In this document: piece after piece, positions 57,328 to 64,000 of the stretch
Numbering within the stretch: the stretch's first letter is position 1
How the letters are laid out: each line of letters starts with the position of its first letter
NCBI RefSeq assembly: GCF_900141715.1
Contig: NZ_FQYK01000003.1
Location: forward strand, 351,847-415,846
DNA length: 64,000 bases
Direction: 5' to 3'
DNA from: Algibacter luteus
Lineage (GTDB): Bacteria > Bacteroidota > Bacteroidia > Flavobacteriales > Flavobacteriaceae
Notes under the pieces: model-generated
Told to the model about the DNA's origin: nothing
Databases searched by the model: none
Seen by the model: only the letters and a program-made list of their open reading frames with translations
Translations under genes and position numbers: made by a program

Positions 57328-58338
57328 ATGGCCCATAAAAAGCAAACCTTAGGAGAGTTTATAATTGAAAATCAATCGTCATTCCAGTATTCTTCTGGTG
57401 AATTATCTAGCCTTCTTAATTCATTAAGATTAGCTGCAAAAATTGTAAACCATGAAGTTAATAAGGCGGGTTTAGTTGATATTATAGGGGCTGCAGGAGA
57501 TACGAATATTCAAGGTGAAGACCAGCAAAAATTAGATGTTTATGCGAATGAAAAGTTTATTCAAACGCTTACAAAGCGAAATATTGTTTGTGGAATTGCT
57601 AGTGAAGAGGAAGATGATTTTATAAGTATTAATAGTCAAGATGAAAATCATCAAAACAAATATATTGTACTCATTGATCCATTGGATGGCTCTTCTAATA
57701 TTGATGTTAATGTATCAGTTGGTACTATCTTTTCAATTTATAGACGTGTAACACCAGTTGGCACACCTGTTTCGTTAAAAGATTTTTTACAAAAAGGAGA
57801 TGCACAAGTAGCTGCTGGTTACATTGTTTATGGTACTTCTACTATGTTGGTTTACACTACTGGTGATGGCGTAAATGGTTTTACCTTAAACCCAGCAATA
57901 GGTTCATTTTATCTATCACATCCTGATATGCAATTCCCTGAGGATGGCAATATATATTCTGTGAATGAAGGAAACTATATTCATTTTCCTCAAGGGATAA
58001 AAAATTATATAAAATACTGTCAGAAAGAGGAAGAAGATAGACCTTATACCTCGAGATATATTGGATCATTGGTATCAGATTTTCATAGAAATATGATTAA
58101 AGGCGGAATTTATTTATATCCACAGAGTTCTAAAAATCCAAATGGTAAATTACGTTTGTTATATGAATGTAACCCAATGGCGTTTTTAGCAGAACAAGCT
58201 AATGGATTAGCAAGTGATGGGTATGCCCGAATTATGGAAATAGAACCAACTGAATTGCACCAACGAGTGCCATTTATTTGTGGAAGTAGAAATATGGTTA
58301 AAAAAGCAGAAGAGTTTATGACTGACGCTCTGAAATAA
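57328..58338 (+). CDS. fbp: Fructose-1,6-bisphosphatase, class I
   Basis: A 336-residue gluconeogenic enzyme releasing fructose-6-phosphate. The metal-binding motif [20 protein letters not shown] is intact, and the sugar-binding [13 protein letters not shown] and [16 protein letters not shown] are present. The length and N-terminus ([11 protein letters not shown]) are normal for the class. It is divergent from the GNAT gene and convergent with gltD. Confidence 0.97.
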   Translation: MAHKKQTLGEFIIENQSSFQYSSGELSSLLNSLRLAAKIVNHEVNKAGLVDIIGAAGDTNIQGEDQQKLDVYANEKFIQTLTKRNIVCGIASEEEDDFISINSQDENHQNKYIVLIDPLDGSSNIDVNVSVGTIFSIYRRVTPVGTPVSLKDFLQKGDAQVAAGYIVYGTSTMLVYTTGDGVNGFTLNPAIGSFYLSHPDMQFPEDGNIYSVNEGNYIHFPQGIKNYIKYCQKEEEDRPYTSRYIGSLVSDFHRNMIKGGIYLYPQSSKNPNGKLRLLYECNPMAFLAEQANGLASDGYARIMEIEPTELHQRVPFICGSRNMVKKAEEFMTDALK

Positions 58339-58348
58339 ATAGAGACGA

Positions 58349-58385
58349 ATAAAAAAAAGCGAACTAAACAGTTCGCTTTTTTTTA
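58349..58385. terminator. Bidirectional terminator between fbp and gltD
   Basis: AAAAAAAGCGAAC and GTTCGCTTTTTTT form a perfect stem with loop TAAACA, and there is a T-run on either strand. Confidence 0.9.
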
Positions 58386-58403
58386 TTTATAAATGTTCAT
58401 AAT

Positions 58404-59867
58404 TTACATTGCAACTAAATCTCCAGATTCGTCTTTCGTTGGTAAATTGGTTTTACCCATTAAATAAATATCCACCTGTCTTGCTGCTTCTCTACCTTCA
58501 GAAATAGCCCAAACTATTAAAGATTGCCCACGACGCATATCGCCAGCTGTAAATATATTTGGAATATTAGTTTGGTATTTTCCGTATTCTGCTTTATAAT
58601 TGGAACGTGCGTCAGTTTCAATACCTAGTTTATCTGCAAGTGTACTTTCAGGACCAGTAAAACCTAATGCAAGCAATGCTAAATCACAAGGCCATGTTTT
58701 TTCTGTACCAGGTATTTCTATAAGTTGCGGACGCTCTCCAGGAACCATTTTCCATTCTACGTTTACAGTTTTTAGAGCTGTTAACTTTCCGTTTTTATCT
58801 TTTACAAATTCTTTGGTGTTTATAAGCCAATTGCGTTCCACTCCTTCTTCATGAGATGAAGATGTTTTGAGTTGTAATGGCCAAAAAGGCCATGGTGTTG
58901 TTGGCGAACGATGCCCAGGTGGTTTTGGCATAATTTCAAAATTAACAACCGATTTTGCTCCATGACGATTTGAAGTACCAATACAATCTGAACCAGTATC
59001 TCCGCCACCAATTACAATAACGTTTTTATCAGTTGCTAAAACTTGGTTTTCTACTTTTTTACCAAACAAAACTTTAGTTTGTTGCGTTAAGAAATCCATA
59101 GCTTGAACAACTCCATCGGCATCAATTCCTGGTGTTGGTAGGCTTCGTCTTTCTGTTGCTCCACCACATAAAACAACCGAATCAAATGCCTTTAATTCTT
59201 CAACATCGTAGTTTACACCTACGTTAACATTGGTTTTAAAGGAAATGCCTTCAGCTTCTAAAATGGCTAATCGACGATCAATGATCTCTTTTTCCATTTT
59301 AAAGTTAGGAATACCGTAACGTAATAAACCTCCAATTTCATCGTCTCGTTCAAATACGGTAACCGTGTGTCCTGCTCTATTTAGTTGTTGGGCAGCGGCT
59401 AACCCAGCTGGACCAGAACCTACAACAGCAACAGTTTTACCTGTTCTAGTTTTTGGTGGTTGTGGTTTAATCCACCCTTCTTTAAAGGCACGTTCTACAA
59501 TATTTTTTTCAATATTTTCTATAGATACAGGGTCTTCAATGATTCCTAAAACACATGATTTTTCGCAAGGAGCTGGACATAACCTTCCTGTAAACTCTGG
59601 AAAATTATTAGTTGAGTGTAATATCCAAGAAGCTTTTTGCCATTCACCTTGATGAACCATATGATTAAAATCTGGAATTAAATTCCCTAATGGGCATCCA
59701 CTATGGCAAAAAGGGATACCACAATCCATACAACGAGAACCTTGTTTTTGTAGTTCAGGCTCATTTAATGGTACTGTAAATTCTTTATAATGTTTTACAC
59801 GGTCTTTTACCGGCGTGTAAGTTTCATCTTGTCTTTCAAATTCTTTAAATCCTGTTACTTTTCCCAT
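58404..59867 (-). CDS. gltD: Glutamate synthase small subunit
   Basis: A 487-residue NADPH-dependent FAD protein that passes electrons to GltB for glutamate formation from glutamine and 2-oxoglutarate. The N-terminal 4Fe-4S cysteines are in CMDCGIPFCHSGCPLGN and FTGRLCPAPCEKSC. FAD and NADPH loops are VVGSGPAGLAAAQQL and VIVIGGGDTGSDC. It is of normal length. It starts four bases after the gltB stop, so the two are translated from one message. Confidence 0.97.
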   Translation of the reverse strand: MGKVTGFKEFERQDETYTPVKDRVKHYKEFTVPLNEPELQKQGSRCMDCGIPFCHSGCPLGNLIPDFNHMVHQGEWQKASWILHSTNNFPEFTGRLCPAPCEKSCVLGIIEDPVSIENIEKNIVERAFKEGWIKPQPPKTRTGKTVAVVGSGPAGLAAAQQLNRAGHTVTVFERDDEIGGLLRYGIPNFKMEKEIIDRRLAILEAEGISFKTNVNVGVNYDVEELKAFDSVVLCGGATERRSLPTPGIDADGVVQAMDFLTQQTKVLFGKKVENQVLATDKNVIVIGGGDTGSDCIGTSNRHGAKSVVNFEIMPKPPGHRSPTTPWPFWPLQLKTSSSHEEGVERNWLINTKEFVKDKNGKLTALKTVNVEWKMVPGERPQLIEIPGTEKTWPCDLALLALGFTGPESTLADKLGIETDARSNYKAEYGKYQTNIPNIFTAGDMRRGQSLIVWAISEGREAARQVDIYLMGKTNLPTKDESGDLVAM

Positions 59868-59871
59868 GACA

Positions 59872-62800
59872 CTATGCTGTTGTTAATTCTTCTACCATTG
59901 GTTCTTCAGTCTCTAAACGTTTTAATGCACGTTTATATTCAATTGGCATCACTTTTACAAAATGGCCTAAACTTGTATCCCAGTTTTCTAGCAAGTTTGT
60001 ACCTAAACTACTGTTTGTGTAAAGCACGTGCTTTTTAATAGTTTGTTTTAAATCATTAGCATCTTCAGTACTAATATCTTCAAATTCTATTGTTTCGGTA
60101 TTACATAAACCGTTTACAAATTTATTTTCAGGGTCGTAAACATAAGCGATACCACCACTCATACCTGCAGCAAAGTTTCTACCTGTTTTTCCTAAAACAA
60201 TAACTTTACCTCCCGTCATATACTCGCAACAATGATCTCCAACACCTTCAACAACCGCAGTTGCGCCTGAGTTACGAACTGCAAAACGTTCTCCTGCAAT
60301 ACCATTTATAAAAGCTTCACCTTGAACTGCCCCAAACAAGCAAACATTACCAACAATAATATTTTTTTCTGCTAAGAAATCTGCTTTAGCTGGTTTTTTA
60401 ACAATAAGTTTAGCTCCAGAAAGCCCTTTACCAAGGTAATCATTAGTATTTCCTTCAACAGTAAACGTTAATCCGTGAGCTCCAAAGGCACCAAAACTTT
60501 GTCCGGCAGAGCCTGTGAAATTAATATTTAAAGTATCTTCAGGCAAACCAAGGTGTCCGTAGATTTTAGAAATCTCGTTACTTACAATAGCACCCACCGT
60601 ACGATTAATATTATTTATAGGATAAGCCAAATTCATTTTTTCTTTTCGATACAAAGCTCTATGTGAGTCCTTTAATATTTTAAAGTCAATGACTTTATCT
60701 AAATTATGATCTTGCTTTTCTGTGTTCCTAACAGTTAGTTGTCTATAGGCAGCAGGTCTATGCAGTATACTTGATAAATCTAAGCCTTTAGCTTTATAAT
60801 GTTTTATAGCTTTATTAGCGTTAATTTTATGGGTCTGCCCAACCATTTCAGCAAGCGTTCGAAACCCTAATTGTGCCATGATACCTCTTAATTCTTCAGC
60901 AATGTAATAGAAGAAATTAATAACGTGTTCTGGTGTACCTTTAAAGTTTTTTCGAAGTTCTTTATCTTGAGTTGCAATTCCTACCGGACAGGTATTTAAA
61001 TGACATTTACGCATCATAATACATCCTGAAGCCACTAATGGAGCTGTGGCAAATCCAAATTCTTCAGCACCTAAAAGCGCTGCAATAGCAACATCTCTAC
61101 CAGTTTTTAATTGACCGTCGCACTCTACAACAATTCTACTTCTTAGGTTATTTAATACCAAAGTTTGTTGAGCTTCTGATAAACCAAGTTCCCAAGGTAA
61201 ACCTGCATGTTTTAATGATGTTAACGGAGAGGCTCCAGTTCCACCATCATAACCAGAAATTAATACGACATCTGCTTTAGCTTTTGCAACACCTGCAGCA
61301 ATAGTACCTACTCCAACTTCTGAAACTAATTTTACATTTATTCTAGCCTCACGATTGGCATTCTTTAAATCGAAAATTAATTGTGCCAAATCTTCAATAG
61401 AATAAATATCGTGATGCGGTGGTGGCGAAATTAATCCAACAAACGGTGTTGAATTTCTTGCAGCGGCAATCCAAGGTAAAACTTTTTCTCCTGGTAATTG
61501 ACCACCTTCACCTGGTTTAGCGCCTTGAGCCATTTTAATTTGAATCTCTTGGGCATTTGTAAGGTAATGTGAAGTTACTCCAAATCGACCAGAAGCTACT
61601 TGCTTTATTGCTGAATTTCGGCTGTCGCCATTAACGTCTTTTTGGAAACGTTTTCTATCTTCTCCACCTTCACCAGAATTGGACTTTCCTCCAATACGGT
61701 TCATAGCAATGGCTAAATTTTCATGTGCTTCACGAGAAATAGAACCGTATGACATGGCTCCGGTTTTAAACTTTTTAACTATTTCAGTCCATGGTTCAAC
61801 TTCCTCGATTGGAATAGGATCTAAGTTATCAAATTCAAATAACCCTCGTATTGTCATTAAGTTTTCAGACTGCTCATTAATTGCTTTAGCATAAACATCA
61901 TAACTTGCTTGATCACTTAACCTTACTGCTTGTTGCAATTTAGAAACTGTTGTAGGGTTAAATAAATGTCTTTCGCCGTTACGTCTCCATCTATAATCGC
62001 CACCAATATTTAAACCTAGTTTTCTATTAATGGCATTATCTGGATAAGCTTGTTTATAACGTTGATCTATTTCTTTCTCTATTTCATACAACCCGATACC
62101 TTCTATTCTTGAAGCGGTGTATGGGAAATACTTTTCAACAAATTGAGAATTGAAACCTACGATTTCAAAAATTTGAGAACCTCTATACGAATGCAGTGTT
62201 GAGATTCCTATTTTGTTCATGATTTTTAAAATCCCTTTTCCTATAGCTTTGTTAAAGTTATCTACAGCTTTTTGCTCGTCCATACCAGTAATGAAGCCTT
62301 CTTTTACTTGCATTCTGATAATTTCGTTTACCATATAAGGGTTAATAGCACTTGCGCCATAGCCAAATAAAGTAGCAAAATGATGAGGTTCACGAGGTTC
62401 TGCGGATTCAATGATAATATCGAAATACGAACGCTTACGCAAACGATTTAACTGATGATTTACATAAGAACAAGCCAATAATGCCGGAATAGGAGCAAAT
62501 TCTTGATTAACTCCTCTATCTGAAAGAATAATAATATTTGTTTTTCGATCGATTGCTTTTTCAATTTGAACAATGATATCTTCCAAAGCATCCTCTAAAC
62601 CATTCATCCCTTTAGCTTTTGGGTAAAGCATTTGTATCGTTTCTGCTTTATAGCTTTCAATTTGAATGGTTCTGATTTTTTCTAAATCGGCATTAGAAAT
62701 TACAGGGTTTTGTATTCTTAATTTTCTACATTGTCTTTCTGTAATGCTGAAAATGTTTCTGTCTTTACCTAAATTTAAACTTATATCGGTAACAATTTCT

Positions 62801-64000
62801 TCTCTAATCCCATCTAAAGGCGGGTTTGTTACCTGCGCAAATAATTGCTTGAAGTAATTAGAAATGAGTTGTGGCCTATCAGATAAAACAGCTAGTGGGG
62901 TATCTATACCCATAGACCCTAACGCTTCTTTACCAACTTGCGCCATTGGCGTTATTACTTCTTGAATATCTTCAAAAGTATAGTTAAATAAGCGCTGTCT
63001 TGTTTTTATATCGATAGTTTCAATAGGACAAGTTTCGTTTGTGTAAGGCACATCTTTTAAATGCAAACGTGTTTTGTCTAACCATTCTTTATATGGTCTT
63101 TCAGAAACAATTTTACTTTTAATTTCTTCATCTTCAATAATACGGCCTTCATTCATGTCTACCAAGAACATTTTTCCTGGTTCTAATCTACCATGTTCTT
63201 GAACATCTTCAGGATCAACTTCTACTACACCAATTTCAGAAGACATGATTAATTTGCCACTTTTAGTAACAGTATACCTTGATGGTCTTAGACCATTTCT
63301 ATCTAACAAAGCACCAACGTAATCACCATCTGTAAAAGGAACAGATGCAGGACCATCCCAAGGTTCCATAATACAAGCGTTATACTCGTAGAAGGCTTTT
63401 TTATCTTGAGTCATGGTGGCGTGTTTTTCCCAAGCTTCAGGAATCATCATCATCATAATCTCAGGAAGTGAGCGATTGGTATGTGTTAATAACTCTACCA
63501 CCATATCCATAGAAGCAGAATCTGATTTTCCAGGTAAAATTATTGGGAATAATTTATCAATTTGAGGCCCGAAAACATCACTTTTCATAATTTCTTCGCG
63601 CACACGCATTCTACTTACATTCCCTCTAAGCGTATTAATTTCTCCATTCTGACACATAAAACGGAATGGTTGTGCCAACTCCCAAGTAGGCATAGTGTTT
63701 GTAGAGAAACGTTGATGAACTAACGCTAATCTTGTCACCAAGTCTATTTGTTGTAAATCGGTATAATATGGTCCAATATCTTCAGGCATAATAATGCCTT
63801 TGTATATGAGGGTAGTAGTTGATAAACTTGGCACGTAGAAATAACCACTTTCAGAAATCTTAGAATTTCTTATCGCGTGTTCTGTTATTTTTCTGGCTGC
63901 ATATAATTTAGCTTTAAAAGTAGCTTCATCAATTTCTTCAGTTTTGCCAACAAAAAGCTGCTCAATATTTGGTTCTGATGCTAGTGCAATTTCACCAAGT
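59872..64000 (-). CDS. gltB: Glutamate synthase large subunit (N-terminus outside window)
   Basis: The frame is open from the right edge of the window, giving about the last 1375 residues. The GTG at 63834 is an internal Val ([15 protein letters not shown]), not a start. The rest of the glutaminase domain, the central domain, the FMN-binding synthase domain ([38 protein letters not shown]), the 3Fe-4S cysteines ([15 protein letters not shown]) and the C-terminal beta-helix domain (GGIAYVYD) are present. The catalytic N-terminal Cys lies outside the window. Confidence 0.97.
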   Translation of the reverse strand, partial: LGEIALASEPNIEQLFVGKTEEIDEATFKAKLYAARKITEHAIRNSKISESGYFYVPSLSTTTLIYKGIIMPEDIGPYYTDLQQIDLVTRLALVHQRFSTNTMPTWELAQPFRFMCQNGEINTLRGNVSRMRVREEIMKSDVFGPQIDKLFPIILPGKSDSASMDMVVELLTHTNRSLPEIMMMMIPEAWEKHATMTQDKKAFYEYNACIMEPWDGPASVPFTDGDYVGALLDRNGLRPSRYTVTKSGKLIMSSEIGVVEVDPEDVQEHGRLEPGKMFLVDMNEGRIIEDEEIKSKIVSERPYKEWLDKTRLHLKDVPYTNETCPIETIDIKTRQRLFNYTFEDIQEVITPMAQVGKEALGSMGIDTPLAVLSDRPQLISNYFKQLFAQVTNPPLDGIREEIVTDISLNLGKDRNIFSITERQCRKLRIQNPVISNADLEKIRTIQIESYKAETIQMLYPKAKGMNGLEDALEDIIVQIEKAIDRKTNIIILSDRGVNQEFAPIPALLACSYVNHQLNRLRKRSYFDIIIESAEPREPHHFATLFGYGASAINPYMVNEIIRMQVKEGFITGMDEQKAVDNFNKAIGKGILKIMNKIGISTLHSYRGSQIFEIVGFNSQFVEKYFPYTASRIEGIGLYEIEKEIDQRYKQAYPDNAINRKLGLNIGGDYRWRRNGERHLFNPTTVSKLQQAVRLSDQASYDVYAKAINEQSENLMTIRGLFEFDNLDPIPIEEVEPWTEIVKKFKTGAMSYGSISREAHENLAIAMNRIGGKSNSGEGGEDRKRFQKDVNGDSRNSAIKQVASGRFGVTSHYLTNAQEIQIKMAQGAKPGEGGQLPGEKVLPWIAAARNSTPFVGLISPPPHHDIYSIEDLAQLIFDLKNANREARINVKLVSEVGVGTIAAGVAKAKADVVLISGYDGGTGASPLTSLKHAGLPWELGLSEAQQTLVLNNLRSRIVVECDGQLKTGRDVAIAALLGAEEFGFATAPLVASGCIMMRKCHLNTCPVGIATQDKELRKNFKGTPEHVINFFYYIAEELRGIMAQLGFRTLAEMVGQTHKINANKAIKHYKAKGLDLSSILHRPAAYRQLTVRNTEKQDHNLDKVIDFKILKDSHRALYRKEKMNLAYPINNINRTVGAIVSNEISKIYGHLGLPEDTLNINFTGSAGQSFGAFGAHGLTFTVEGNTNDYLGKGLSGAKLIVKKPAKADFLAEKNIIVGNVCLFGAVQGEAFINGIAGERFAVRNSGATAVVEGVGDHCCEYMTGGKVIVLGKTGRNFAAGMSGGIAYVYDPENKFVNGLCNTETIEFEDISTEDANDLKQTIKKHVLYTNSSLGTNLLENWDTSLGHFVKVMPIEYKRALKRLETEEPMVEELTTA

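Noticed and set aside
63832-63834. GTG at 63834 as the start of gltB
   Set aside because: The frame continues open to the window edge with typical GltB sequence, and the N-terminal glutaminase Cys must lie further upstream.

Overview
The window looks like a chromosomal segment of a marine-type member of the Flavobacteriaceae (Bacteroidota). The evidence is a low G+C content, many recognisable TAnnTTTG -7 promoter boxes with hardly any Shine-Dalgarno sequences, a Por/type IX secretion C-terminal sorting domain, a complete Bat (aerotolerance) operon, OlsF-type aminolipid synthesis and DUF2490/DUF4286/DUF4199 proteins typical of that group. There is no rRNA, no CRISPR array and no insertion sequence with a transposase. 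I recognise one intact tRNA, tRNA-Leu(CAA).

Layout. 1-3.1 kb: 3' end of a DUF1501 gene, an AlbA_2/Schlafen-type protein and a short-chain dehydrogenase. 3.2-12.5 kb: one long operon encoding MoxR, a DUF58 protein, an unusual two-membrane-segment protein and BatA-BatE. 12.5-18.8 kb: an inorganic-carbon module (small membrane protein, SulP transporter, Usp-like protein, beta-carbonic anhydrase, DUF2490 outer-membrane protein) followed by a second SulP-STAS transporter. 18.8-27.9 kb: cvpA, pheS, gpsA, a lipoprotein behind a sigma-54-like promoter, a tandem BON/LysM pair of which one has lost LysM, an MscS channel, and nadD-gmk-yicC. 28.04-32.93 kb: a 4.9-kb integrated element inside tRNA-Leu. 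33-36 kb: a GIY-YIG gene sandwiched between tRNA-Leu and a broken tRNA-Leu fragment, then prs, rplY and pth. 36-48.8 kb: a secreted metalloprotease, ribF-HTTM, serS, a TPR-GNAT-DUF4286 cluster, rsmA and mgtE. 48.9-57.2 kb: a D-2-hydroxyacid dehydrogenase, a membrane-anchored LuxR-type regulator, small enzymes, a TauE-type permease, a TM2 protein, OlsF, aspartate kinase and a GNAT protein. 57.3-64 kb: fbp and the gltBD glutamate synthase operon, whose gltB runs off the right end.

The most interesting region is the element at 28041-32927. It is bounded by a 15-bp direct repeat made from the 3' end of tRNA-Leu. It encodes a tyrosine recombinase of the Bacteroidota type that lacks the usual first arginine, an AlpA/excisionase-like HTH protein, a rolling-circle (gene II/X-like) replication initiator, a protein resembling small terminase subunits and several unknowns. 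Near each end lies a pair of GCTAC boxes spaced exactly 11 bp apart. This gene set is that of a minimal phage satellite or an autonomously replicating integrative element; which of the two is inference.

The second notable theme is short mobile repeats. Five copies of a 95-160-bp fold-back element (ends GCGTTA...TAACGC) lie between genes, and an exact 20-bp palindrome (CCTGCCTGCCGGCAGGCAGG and variants) has been cleanly inserted into three of them and twice into the tRNA-Leu fragment. Empty counterparts of every insertion site are present in the same window.
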